Below are positions 7,823 through 15,758 of a stretch of DNA of 33,965 nt, piece after piece. The DNA lies in the NCBI GenBank assembly GCA_009778575.1, contig WRJJ01000008.1, positions 1 to 33,965 of the forward strand. The letters run 5' to 3'. The position numbers and the translations under genes are program-made. Every line of letters starts with the position of its first letter. The stretch's first letter is position 1. The notes below the pieces were generated by a model. That model was not told the DNA's origin. It saw nothing but the letters and a program-made list of their open reading frames with translations, and did not search any database. Source of the DNA: Methanomassiliicoccaceae archaeon. GTDB lineage: Archaea > Thermoplasmatota > Thermoplasmata > Methanomassiliicoccales > Methanomethylophilaceae.

Positions 7823-8077
7823 ATGGATGTCTATACCGTCGAAAAGACAGACAAGACGATTACACTCGGATTCAAAGAAGAGAACCCGACGCTCATTGAA
7901 CCGATGATAAGAGCGCTCAACGCCGACAAATGCGTTTCCCTTGTAAGATACATAAACCAGCACCCGGAGTTGTGCGACGTCGTTCTGCACATAGAGGTCA
8001 CGGACGGAACCCCGGAGGATGCTGTGAAGAGAGCCTCCAAGGCCGTGTCGGATTACTTCTCTGCGGTAAAACAATGA
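7823..8077 (+). CDS. rpoL: DNA-directed RNA polymerase subunit L (Rpo11)
   Basis: The 84-residue protein matches the RPB11/Rpo11 half of the polymerase assembly platform, which pairs with Rpo3. The family pattern is visible: a short beta strand start, NPTLIEPMIRALNADKCVSLVRYINQHPE around 28-55, a beta strand DVVLHIEV, and a final amphipathic helix from about 65. The size is right for archaeal Rpo11, 80-100 residues. The canonical HPL is HPE here, a mild divergence. The stop codon overlaps the truD start as ATGA, so the two genes are translationally coupled. Confidence 0.85.
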   Translation: MDVYTVEKTDKTITLGFKEENPTLIEPMIRALNADKCVSLVRYINQHPELCDVVLHIEVTDGTPEDAVKRASKAVSDYFSAVKQ

Positions 8078-9384
8078 CCTCGTTTTACAAAGAGTGCCGC
8101 ACCGCCGAAGCGGATGTCGGCATGTCCTTCTACATCAGCGATGTGAACGGGACCGGCGGACGCCTCAAAAAGGAGCCGGAGGATTTCATTGTAAAGGAGA
8201 TATCCGATGGACCCGAGCCTGCGGCGAACGGAAGGTTCGTCATTGCCGAAGTTACCAGCAGGAACTGGGAGACGAACCGCCTCGTAAGATTGCTGTCAAG
8301 GAGCCTCGGCATCTCCCGCGAGAAGGTCGGCTTCGCCGGGACCAAGGATAAGAGAGCGGTCACTACTCAGCTCATGTCCTTCGAATGCCCTCTGGATATG
8401 ATGGAAAGGATCGCCCTGAAGGACATTGAGATCAAAGACCCGTACACTGCAAAAAAGGGGATACAGATCGGTGACCTGAAAGGCAACTCCTTCGCTATCA
8501 AGGTCAAAGAATGCGATGTTCCCGAAAGCGATATCCCCGACATCTTGGAGGCCGTTTCTTCCAGAGTGAAAGATGCGGGCGGTTTTCCGAACTACTTCGG
8601 AGTGCAGAGATTCGGAGTTGCGAGGCCGATCACCCACAAGGTAGGCGAGTCCATAATCAGAGGTGATCTCGAAGGCGCCGTGAGGTGCTATGTCTCAGAC
8701 CCGGCCACATTCGGGGACGAGGATGTCGCGGCCGTAAGAAGGTCCCTCTCGGAAGAGGACGATTGGTCATCTCTTCTGAAAGAGATGCCGGACTCTCTCT
8801 CCTTTGAAAAAATAATGGTGGAGCATGTTGTTTCCAATCCCGGCGACTGGAAGGGAGCGATCGGAAAACTTCCGAAGAACCTTCAGATGATGTTCGTGCA
8901 TGCATACCAATCCTATCTTTTCAACAAGATGCTCAGCGGCCGCATGGGTATGGGCCTTCCCCTGAATGGCCCCGTCATAGGGGATGTGGTGATACCCCTG
9001 GATGCCAACAAGATACCTCTGCATGAGAACCCCGTGATCACAACGAAGAACAACATAGACCTTGCCGCCAGGCAGGTAAGGTCCGGAAGGGCCTTCGTAA
9101 CGATATCATTATTCGGTTCGGAGAGCAAGATACCGGAAGGAGAGATGGGGGAGATAGAAAGGTCCGTCATTGAAAAGGAAGGCATCACCTCGAACGACTT
9201 CATCGTCCCGGACCTTCCGTACTGCAGTTCCAAGGGGAGCAGAAGAGAGGTCCTGTGCCCTGTATCCGGCCTATCCCACGAGATCATAGAGGGCGGTTAT
9301 GAAATGAGCTTCTCCCTTCCGAAAGGCAACTATGCCACATGTCTGCTCAGAGAATACATGAAGTCGGAAATGGACAGGTACTGA
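8074..9384 (+). CDS. truD: tRNA pseudouridine synthase TruD
   Basis: TruD converts a tRNA uridine, U13 in bacteria, to pseudouridine; archaeal members can also serve position 35. The catalytic Asp92 lies in FAGTKDKRAVTTQ, preceded by KKEPEDFIVKEI typical of the N-terminus. The TRUD insertion domain spans roughly 160-330. NYFGVQRFG is the conserved RNA-contact segment. I use the ATG at 8074, which overlaps the rpoL stop by four bases and gives 436 residues. The frame stays open upstream but only as a shadow of rpoL. The stop abuts the stop of the convergent TPR gene with no spacer. Confidence 0.95.
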   Translation: MTSFYKECRTAEADVGMSFYISDVNGTGGRLKKEPEDFIVKEISDGPEPAANGRFVIAEVTSRNWETNRLVRLLSRSLGISREKVGFAGTKDKRAVTTQLMSFECPLDMMERIALKDIEIKDPYTAKKGIQIGDLKGNSFAIKVKECDVPESDIPDILEAVSSRVKDAGGFPNYFGVQRFGVARPITHKVGESIIRGDLEGAVRCYVSDPATFGDEDVAAVRRSLSEEDDWSSLLKEMPDSLSFEKIMVEHVVSNPGDWKGAIGKLPKNLQMMFVHAYQSYLFNKMLSGRMGMGLPLNGPVIGDVVIPLDANKIPLHENPVITTKNNIDLAARQVRSGRAFVTISLFGSESKIPEGEMGEIERSVIEKEGITSNDFIVPDLPYCSSKGSRREVLCPVSGLSHEIIEGGYEMSFSLPKGNYATCLLREYMKSEMDRY

Positions 9385-12318
9385 TCAGAGATTGTCCTTG
9401 ACCAATTTAGCCTGATAAACCCCTATCTTGGACCCTTTCATTATGTCCTCGATGCTTGTGTCTTTGGGTGTCGCCTCGGCTATCGTCCTCAGTTCCGGCG
9501 AGAGGGCTCTCGTGGACTTTCTTGCCATCAGCACCTTATTGATGTATGCCACCAGGAGCTTCGCTTCATCCGCATCCTTCGCTCCGCCGGCGACGTACGC
9601 ACAGGGTATCGTTATCACGGGATCGCTTTCCAACCCAGTGCAGTTCCCTTTGGTCACCGCACTCAGGGAGAGTTTCTCCATCCTTTCGAATTCCAGGGTC
9701 CCCATGGATATATCTCCGTACTCGGAGATGTCGGAAAGATATCTCATGACCGCTTTGACGGTGGCCTCATCGATGCCCAGTGGGGAAACGAGGTCCGGGT
9801 CGCTGAGCGCGAGTTTCGATATGTATGCGCGCCGAAGGATCCTCTCTGCGTACCTCTTTATCACATCTGGCACTTTCTGTTTCTGCGGTCTGTGGCTGTC
9901 GCTCTGCTTTTGTTCCGATGCTGCTCTGCCGGCCCCGAGCTCCTGATACAGCCTGCTTGCGGAGTTCACGTCGCCTATCGCGGAGTACTCCTCGGCAAGG
10001 TCATGCCGGACGATGCTGTTGTCCGGCTGTATCGCAAGGATGCTTCTGCAGACATCGATGGCCGCCCTGTGATCCTCCGTCGATATACAGAAGTCCTTTT
10101 TCGTCATGAGAAGAGGTATCGAATCGGGGTCCTCCGCCAATGCGGCATCCAACATGCTTGAGGCGGCGGCGTATTTCCTTTCCTGCATCAGTATCCTGAC
10201 CGCCGCGGCCACGCCTTCCTCGTCGGAAGGTTTCCGTCCGACTATCATCAGCGCAGATTCCTCCGCCACTCTTGCGTTTCCGGCGGCCATTCCTATGTCG
10301 CGGCGGATCCTCATCACTTCGATGTCACCCGGCCGCGTGACTGCCGCCATGTCCAAGAAATGCAGCGCCTCATCGTATCTCCCCATCTCCGCGAATATCA
10401 TTCCTTTCCTGACAAGCGCGTATATGTCATCCGGCCTGAGCTCGATTACCCTGTTCAGGGACTCCACCGCACCGGCGGGGTCCTTCTTCTTTTCTTGTAT
10501 CGAGGAACGCGATATCCAGTATTCCGGTTCATTCATGTTAAGAAGGACCGCTTTATTGTATGCTTCCTCCGCACTCCCCAGGTCTCCCATCGCCTCATCG
10601 GACATTCCTTTCGAATGCCATATCATAGGGTCCTTCGGAACCACATCGGATGCGGATGCAAAGGTTGCGGATGCAGCTTTGTAGTCTCCCATTGCATACT
10701 CCGCATTGCCTTTCAAGCGCATTGCGGCTGGATTCCTTCCGAACTCCCTTTCTTTTTCTTTGAACATCTTAACGACATCGCCGTATCTGCCGTCGAGGAT
10801 CATTGATGAAAGAATGTTAATGAAGTTCTCCGCCCTGTTGTCGGCTACCATCATGTCCTTGTATTCCCCATACGACCCCTCCGGCCGTCTGGATGAGATA
10901 CTCGCCTTAGACAGAATGTCCATTGCCTCTGTGTTGCCAGGATCTAACTCCAGAACTCTGTTGCTCAGTTTCACCGCATCCTCTACCCTATTATCGGCGA
11001 CAGCGATGTCTTTCATCAGAAGCAGGACGCCGACATTGTTCGGGTCTGCCTTCTCCGCTTTCTCCAGATCGATGACGGCTTTGTCCGTCCTCCCCGTCCT
11101 GAAGAGTATCTTCGCTTTCTGAAGCCTTACCTCGGCATCGTCCGGGTTCTTGTCGACCCCGTTCGTTATTATCCTGAGCGCGTTGTTGATATTCCCTATC
11201 TCGTACTCGATCTCGGATTTAAGGATGAACGCTCCGGGGTCGCCTGGGTAAGAGAGAAGGACCCTGTCCACGACCGACTCGGCGTCGGTGTAGAAGGAGT
11301 TCGAAAGCAGAACCTTTGCTCCCGCTACGTATGCCTTGAGGTCCGCATTCTCTGTATCCAGGTATTCCTTTACACACTGCGACGCCTCTTCCTTTCTTCC
11401 GAGTGCGGAGTATGTTTGGATCAGCCCCCTCATGACGGTCGGGGATGCGGGGTCCAGAGCTTCCGCATCCCTGTAAAGGGAAAGCGCTTTCTCGTAATTC
11501 CCTCCGGAGTAGAACGCCTTGGCGGATTCGCATATGATGTAAGCGCAGTTCGTGCTTTTCGTGAGAAGCGTGGAGTACATCATCTGAGCAGAGTGCCAGT
11601 CCCTCTCATCCATGGATATCCTTGCAGAGGCCAGCACGTATTCCGAATTCTTTTTCGCATATTCTTCGGACCTTATCATTGCCTCTGTGGCATTGTCCCT
11701 CCTCCCGCTGTACCAGTCCCTGTATATCTCATACAGCCTCTGAATGGGGTTTGTTCCGGCATTGTCGCCGAACGGGATCTGTTCCTTTCCGGCCACCAGC
11801 AGTTCGATGTTCTGCCTGTACATCCACCCTTCCGTGGGCTCCACCCTTTGGATGAGCTCATAGAACATAGGGAAAGTAGGGTCGCTGCATCTTGCTCTCA
11901 TCAGCTCCTTCTTCGCCGTCGCGGTATCCCCGATCCCCATGGCGATCTTTGCTCTGACGCAGCCCAGCATGGGTATGCTGTGAGCGTTCTTCGCGGATTC
12001 TGCCATCGCGATCGCTTTGTCCCATCTGTCCATGCCTGCGTACACCAGCGCTGCGGTCATGGCGGGCATGCAGTCATTCGGCCTGCTCTTTGATACCAGC
12101 TGGTCAATGAGCGTCTCCATTCCGGTGCTTTGGGTCTCATAAAGCTTTTTTATGAGGAACGAGAGCATGGTGGAGTTCACCATCCTTTCGCGCTTCAGCA
12201 CGACGCTGGCGATGTTGGTGTAAAAATCGCTTTTCTTCGATGCGCTGTCCTTGTCGGATGTGAGTCTTTTCCAGACATTGACCTCGAAACTGTCTTGGAA
12301 CACAGGTTCGTGCATCAT
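9385..12318 (-). CDS. large tetratricopeptide-repeat protein with unassigned C-terminal region
   Basis: The 977-residue protein consists mostly of TPR helix pairs from about 35 to 800, recognisable by repeated A..Y..A...DP.....L patterns such as YEKALSLYRDAEALDPASP, DKAVIDLEKAEKADPNN and DEALHFLDMAAVTRPGD. TPR arrays bind protein partners. A low-complexity basic linker (QKQSDSHRPQKQK) precedes a last region of about 160 residues that I do not recognise; its start, VIKRYAERILRRAYISKLALSD, looks helical. No signal peptide or transmembrane segment is visible, so it is probably cytosolic. It starts with two adjacent ATG codons behind GGGGAG and a TATA box. It ends exactly where truD ends on the other strand. 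No catalytic residues can be claimed. Confidence 0.85.
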   Translation of the reverse strand: MMHEPVFQDSFEVNVWKRLTSDKDSASKKSDFYTNIASVVLKRERMVNSTMLSFLIKKLYETQSTGMETLIDQLVSKSRPNDCMPAMTAALVYAGMDRWDKAIAMAESAKNAHSIPMLGCVRAKIAMGIGDTATAKKELMRARCSDPTFPMFYELIQRVEPTEGWMYRQNIELLVAGKEQIPFGDNAGTNPIQRLYEIYRDWYSGRRDNATEAMIRSEEYAKKNSEYVLASARISMDERDWHSAQMMYSTLLTKSTNCAYIICESAKAFYSGGNYEKALSLYRDAEALDPASPTVMRGLIQTYSALGRKEEASQCVKEYLDTENADLKAYVAGAKVLLSNSFYTDAESVVDRVLLSYPGDPGAFILKSEIEYEIGNINNALRIITNGVDKNPDDAEVRLQKAKILFRTGRTDKAVIDLEKAEKADPNNVGVLLLMKDIAVADNRVEDAVKLSNRVLELDPGNTEAMDILSKASISSRRPEGSYGEYKDMMVADNRAENFINILSSMILDGRYGDVVKMFKEKEREFGRNPAAMRLKGNAEYAMGDYKAASATFASASDVVPKDPMIWHSKGMSDEAMGDLGSAEEAYNKAVLLNMNEPEYWISRSSIQEKKKDPAGAVESLNRVIELRPDDIYALVRKGMIFAEMGRYDEALHFLDMAAVTRPGDIEVMRIRRDIGMAAGNARVAEESALMIVGRKPSDEEGVAAAVRILMQERKYAAASSMLDAALAEDPDSIPLLMTKKDFCISTEDHRAAIDVCRSILAIQPDNSIVRHDLAEEYSAIGDVNSASRLYQELGAGRAASEQKQSDSHRPQKQKVPDVIKRYAERILRRAYISKLALSDPDLVSPLGIDEATVKAVMRYLSDISEYGDISMGTLEFERMEKLSLSAVTKGNCTGLESDPVITIPCAYVAGGAKDADEAKLLVAYINKVLMARKSTRALSPELRTIAEATPKDTSIEDIMKGSKIGVYQAKLVKDNL

Positions 12319-12341
12319 GTACCAGTATCTCCCCGAGGATA

Positions 12342-12352
12342 GATATATCTAA
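12342..12352 (-). promoter_or_regulatory. TATA box of the TPR gene
   Basis: On the minus strand TTAGATATATC is centred about 29 bp before the ATG at 12318. GGGGAG lies between them and may act as ribosome-binding site. Confidence 0.5.
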
Positions 12353-12400
12353 GTCCTTTTATTTAATAAATGAAGATAGTTTCCTAACCCAGCATTACAG

Positions 12401-12411
12401 TTAAATATAAA
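12401..12411 (+). promoter_or_regulatory. TATA box of tRNA-Gly
   Basis: TTAAATATAAA is centred about 29 bp upstream of the first tRNA base, in strongly AT-rich DNA. Confidence 0.6.
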
Positions 12412-12434
12412 TTACAAAATAGGGGGAATCCGTT

Positions 12435-12507
12435 GCAACTGTAATCTAGTTGGTTAGGATTCAAGCCTTCCAAGCTTGCTACCCGGGTTCAAATCCCGGC
12501 GGTTGCA
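12435..12507 (+). tRNA. tRNA-Gly (anticodon UCC)
   Basis: A 73-nt cloverleaf without intron. Acceptor GCAACTG pairs with CGGTTGC (one U-G pair). The D arm is ATCT/GGAT. Anticodon stem CAAGC/GCTTG encloses loop CTTCCAA, giving anticodon UCC. The T arm is CCGGG-TTCAAAT-CCCGG. The discriminator is A and CCA is not encoded. It reads GGA and GGG codons. Confidence 0.95.
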
Positions 12508-13009
12508 CTCAATTACCTCTATCAGATGGTGCGGATCCGCAGAGAAGCAAAAATGATTAATGCCTTAAACACGGAAGCTGATCATCAAGTCTGAACCGAA
12601 TGAGAGCGAAGAGGAGGTGTTCGCGTCCTGAGTTTTTAATACCCGTACCTATGCATCTATTTATCTAAATTAAGACAGGAATACCGACAATTATACATCG
12701 AAAAACTCTCAACACAGACGCGGGCATTTTTGCTACGATAAATAATTTTGTTTCAAAATGGAGGTATAATCAGTCCAATTTTGTTTCAAAATGGGGGCAT
12801 TATAGTCATGTTCCAACAGTGCCGGATGCAAAAAAAAAGTTTACAATCGTTTCTTTTTCTCGGTGCTCTGGAAACCTTATTGGGAACGGTTGGTGGTTGT
12901 TCTATTTCCTGGGATATGTGTATCAGCCCATAGGGCCGACCAATAACTGGACAAGGGTGAAGAGGAAGCGTTCGCGACCGAGTTGTTAACACGTGTTGCG
13001 CTTAATTGA
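12508..13009. other. gene-free region with degenerate repeats behind tRNA-Gly
   Basis: I find no credible gene in these 500 bp. The region holds a perfect 12-bp palindrome TGCGGATCCGCA (12530-12541), a 33-bp tandem duplication near 12744-12810, and a pair of imperfect repeats of about 35 bp beginning GAAGAGGA at about 12609 and 12959, both containing GTTCGCG and a GAGTT..TTAA tail. A 61-codon plus-strand ORF at 12748 starts inside the duplication and repeats its own N-terminus (FQNGGII twice), so it is not a believable protein. The composition suggests decayed or mobile-derived DNA. Confidence 0.55.
12744..12810 (+). repeat. 33-bp tandem direct repeat carrying an inverted repeat
   Basis: AATTTTGTTTCAAAATGG starts at 12744 and again at 12777. 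Each copy contains TTTTG-TTT-CAAAA, a self-complementary unit, followed by GGRGG and an AT-rich run resembling TATAAT or ATTATA. It looks like paired operator sites or a leftover of an element; the regulated gene is not evident. Confidence 0.6.
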
Positions 13010-13882
13010 TCAAAAATGTTCAAGCAAAGACGACTGCCTGCTCTTTGTCTCAAACTCATTCAGATATCTGAACACTTCGTCCGTTTTGTAAAGAATGTTG
13101 TGCTCTTTGCATACCTTCCGGAAGATCTCGTTAAGGCGGACGCCGTTCGGACTGTGGCAGGAATACGAATCCCCGAAGGTCTCGATGTACCTCTCTTTCA
13201 TTCCGGGGAAAAGGTTGTCAAGGGCTTTGTAAAAGTATTCCCTGTCACCTTCTCTGAGGGTCATGCCGAAACCGAAGCACAGTATCCCGTGCACCTTTGC
13301 TTCTATGCAATAATCAAGCAGCCCCCGCAGATTCTCCTCCGAATCGTTTATGAATGGGAGGATCGGGCACAGCCATACCACCGTCGGGATCCCCGCTTCA
13401 TTCATCGCTTTCAGGACTTGGAAGCGCTCGAAGGTTGTTGAAACGTTCGGCTCTATCTGCCTGCACAGGTCTTCATCGAACGTTGTCAGGGTCACCTGCA
13501 CCACGCATTTCGTCTTGTTGTTGATCGCCTTTAAGATGTCCATATCCCTCAATATTCTGGAGGATTTCGTCAGGATCGAGAGACCGAACCCGTATCTCTC
13601 TATCAAAGAAAGGCACTGTCTGGTCATCTGCAGCTCCTCCTCCAGATGAATATAGGGGTCGCACATCGATCCCGTGCCTATCATGCAGAGATTCCTTTTC
13701 TTTTTCAGCTGGGCCTCCAGGATCCGTGGTGCATCGCGCTTTACTTCTATGTCCTCAAAGTCATGGTCCATTTGGTAGCACGTGCTGCGGCTGTCGCAGT
13801 AGATGCAGCCGTGCGTGCAGCCGCGGTAAAGGTTCATCCCGTTCTTGGGGGACAGTATTGTCTTGTAATCGGCATAGTGCAT
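13010..13882 (-). CDS. radical SAM protein, SPL/DUF1848-like family
   Basis: The 290-residue protein has the radical SAM cluster motif CTHGCIYC (Cys22, Cys26, Cys29) that binds a [4Fe-4S] cluster and S-adenosylmethionine. The glycine-rich stretch around 69-72 and GFGLSILTKS near 93-102 fit the TIM-barrel core of SplB-related proteins. It resembles the small SPL-family radical SAM proteins that lack the photolyase C-terminal region, so spore photoproduct repair should not be assumed; the substrate is unknown. The gene stands alone on the minus strand. A C-terminal Cys-containing segment (YSCHSPNGVRLNEIF) is probably structural. No ribosome-binding site is obvious. Confidence 0.85.
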   Translation of the reverse strand: MHYADYKTILSPKNGMNLYRGCTHGCIYCDSRSTCYQMDHDFEDIEVKRDAPRILEAQLKKKRNLCMIGTGSMCDPYIHLEEELQMTRQCLSLIERYGFGLSILTKSSRILRDMDILKAINNKTKCVVQVTLTTFDEDLCRQIEPNVSTTFERFQVLKAMNEAGIPTVVWLCPILPFINDSEENLRGLLDYCIEAKVHGILCFGFGMTLREGDREYFYKALDNLFPGMKERYIETFGDSYSCHSPNGVRLNEIFRKVCKEHNILYKTDEVFRYLNEFETKSRQSSLLEHF

Positions 13883-14065
13883 TTTCGTTGTATGCTCCCG
13901 TGTTGTTCTTTCACAGTTGTGTCCTCTACCGTGAATCAGATGGATTAATATTTCCTGATAATTGCAAAGAATTCGAAAACACCATGAACGTGTTCAGCAA
14001 CGATACGGGAGATTTCGCCAAGCGCACTGATTAAGGATTAATACCGCCTCCATATATCTATAGGC

Positions 14066-14935
14066 ATGGAGTCTCCGCGTTCTGTTCTGAAAAAATTCTC
14101 CATCGGCACGATGATAGGCATCGTTTCCATGATACCGGGAGTGAGCGCGGCGGTACTTGCCGTTTGTTTCGGCATTTATGAGAGATTGATAGCGGATATA
14201 GCGGACATCACCCACAAGATACGGGAAGATTTCGTTTTCCTGATGACGATAGGGTTCGGGATCCTTTTCGGGATCATTCTGATCGCCAAGGTCCTCAACT
14301 TTATGATCGATGATACCGGACCATACTATGTGGCATCGATGATGCTTTTCATGGGCCTGATATTGGGTCAGCTCCCTGTGTTGCGGGATCTCACCGAACC
14401 CGCGGTCAAGCCTTCCGCGGCAAATATCGCGGCGTTCGTGATGGGTGTGGTCATAATGTGCTTCTTCCTATTTCTGGGCGCATCGGAGGAGCGTGTCCTT
14501 TCTCACGACACCGTATCCTTCCTTTACATGATACTGATCGGCGTGATCTTTTCCATGTCGCATTTGGCTCCCGGGATAAGCGGTTCCACCGTACTTCTGT
14601 CCATAGGATTGCTGGCCCCCCTCACGAGTGTTCTCTCGCTTGGTTCTACAGACTATGTGCTTCTGGTGTTCCTTCTCATTGGCATTCTGATAGGTCTCAT
14701 CGGTTTCGCAAAGATCGTCCACTATGCCTTGGTAAAATACCGGAGGTCCACATATTTCATGATATTCGGGCTGACGGTCGGATCGCTTTTAGTGATACTG
14801 AAAGAAGCGGTCGTTTCCGATCCGGGGACCGCGGACATTCTGCTGGGTATGGCGGCGCTCGCCGCGGGGGTTGTCGTGAGCCTATGGTTCTCGAGACTGG
14901 GAAAGAGAACATCAGAAGAGTTTATCATTAAATAA
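14066..14935 (+). CDS. DUF368 family membrane protein, probable polyprenyl-phosphate transporter
   Basis: The 289-residue protein is strongly hydrophobic, with about eight transmembrane segments. It carries the DUF368 repeats MIPGVSAAVLAVCFGIYERLI near 22-42 and the second copy HLAPGISGSTVLLSIGLLAPL near 170-190, whose PGxS loops mark the inverted-repeat fold. Bacterial DUF368 proteins (PopT) recycle undecaprenyl phosphate across the membrane. In an archaeon the lipid would be dolichyl-type phosphate used for glycoprotein or polysaccharide assembly; that is inference from the family. The neighbouring genes are unrelated. A TATA-like GATTAATA lies about 30 bp upstream of the ATG. Confidence 0.8.
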   Translation: MESPRSVLKKFSIGTMIGIVSMIPGVSAAVLAVCFGIYERLIADIADITHKIREDFVFLMTIGFGILFGIILIAKVLNFMIDDTGPYYVASMMLFMGLILGQLPVLRDLTEPAVKPSAANIAAFVMGVVIMCFFLFLGASEERVLSHDTVSFLYMILIGVIFSMSHLAPGISGSTVLLSIGLLAPLTSVLSLGSTDYVLLVFLLIGILIGLIGFAKIVHYALVKYRRSTYFMIFGLTVGSLLVILKEAVVSDPGTADILLGMAALAAGVVVSLWFSRLGKRTSEEFIIK

Positions 14936-15077
14936 AAAGGAGAAAAAAGGATACGGGGCGGATGGAATAGGATTTGATCCCCGTTTCCTGAAGTATCACA
15001 TATGCTTCTTGGGGATGCACTGTGGTCTTCATATCATCATTGACGGGAGAGTATATTAAGTAAAGCGGGGGAGGTGG

Positions 15078-15135
15078 CCGAAAGTACCCGAAAGTACTCC
15101 CGATATATGTGTACATTAAAACGTACATATAAATA
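15078..15135 (+). promoter_or_regulatory. promoter and likely operator of the toxin-antitoxin pair
   Basis: A tandem 10-bp repeat CCGAAAGTAC occupies 15078-15087 and 15088-15097. TGTAC (15110-15114) and GTACA (15123-15127) form an inverted repeat with 8-bp spacing, overlapping the TATA box CATATAAATA (about 15126-15135). The antitoxin ATG is 25 bp further. This layout suits autorepression by the antitoxin. Confidence 0.5.
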
Positions 15136-15157
15136 TCGATCAGCAGATACTGCGAAC

Positions 15158-15409
15158 ATGGCGGTAGTGAATGCGACGGAAGCGCGCAGAAATCTATTCA
15201 GTATGATCAATCTCGCTTTGGAGAACGAAAGGGTGACAATAACTTCGAAAACCGGCAATGCTGTGCTGATATCAGAAGAGGAATTGAACAGCATTCTGGA
15301 GACCCTCTATCTTCTTTCAGATCCGGAGACCCTTCCCGCGATGAAAGAAGTACTTGAAACGCCCCCTTCGGAACGTGAGGTGTGGCATTGCCCGAAGGAT
15401 ATGTCGTAA
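15158..15409 (+). CDS. Phd/YefM-type antitoxin
   Basis: The 83-residue protein begins MAVVNATEARRNLFSMINLALENERVTITSKTGNAVLISEEE, the Phd/YefM DNA-binding and dimerisation domain. The remainder forms the helical tail that would wrap the toxin. I place the start at the ATG at 15158, 25 bp behind the TATA box; the frame stays open upstream to 15074 but that part is promoter. The last 28 bases overlap the toxin gene, giving tight coupling. The family normally neutralises a YoeB/RelE toxin and represses its own operon. The TATA box and operator-like repeats upstream agree with this. Confidence 0.88.
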   Translation: MAVVNATEARRNLFSMINLALENERVTITSKTGNAVLISEEELNSILETLYLLSDPETLPAMKEVLETPPSEREVWHCPKDMS

Positions 15410-15696
15410 CATTATCCAAACGAGCCCAGAAAGATCTGGAAGAGCTGAAAAGGTCCCATTTGGGAGATAAAGCGGAGAACATTCTAAAACTGCTTTCGGA
15501 AGATCCGTTCCGGAACCCCCCTCCCTTCGAGAAGCTCAGCGGCGAGATGAAGAGTTGGTACTCACGCCGGCTTAACAGCACGCACAGAGTGTTGTACATC
15601 GTGGAACCATCCGAAGACCCAGAATACAAAGGCATGGTCTCGGTAGCCAGGATGAGGACGCACTATTCAGGTTATATTCCATCATTCTTTTTGTGA
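15382..15696 (+). CDS. YoeB/Txe-type mRNA interferase toxin
   Basis: The product is a RelE-superfamily ribonuclease of about 104 residues that cleaves mRNA on the ribosome. FEKLSGEMKSWYSRRLNSTHRVLYIVE around 50-76 and the C-terminal RMRTHYSGY are the YoeB core; the Glu, Arg, His and Tyr needed for cleavage appear present. The start is uncertain: GTG at 15382 fits the overlap with the antitoxin, and TTG at 15388 is a close alternative. The C-terminus is about 15 residues longer than the usual 85-90 because of an inserted ...EDPEYKGM... loop and a tail. Toxin activity is inferred. Confidence 0.86.
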   Translation: MALPEGYVVTLSKRAQKDLEELKRSHLGDKAENILKLLSEDPFRNPPPFEKLSGEMKSWYSRRLNSTHRVLYIVEPSEDPEYKGMVSVARMRTHYSGYIPSFFL

Positions 15697-15758
15697 AGCA
15701 TATAGACCAGATGGAATAATATTCTATGACCCTCCGAAATATGGAATCAGAAAAACAG

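Noticed and set aside
11416-12093. 225-codon plus-strand ORF opposite the TPR gene
   Set aside because: Cys/His/Pro/Arg-rich shadow of the real TPR gene, with no promoter or domain.
12748-12933. 61-codon ORF in the gap behind tRNA-Gly
   Set aside because: Starts inside a tandem DNA repeat and repeats its own first residues; unlike a real protein.
14953-14993. tRNA-like or terminator fold in ACGGGG...CCCCGT
   Set aside because: The inverted repeat is short and no cloverleaf or anticodon arm can be drawn.
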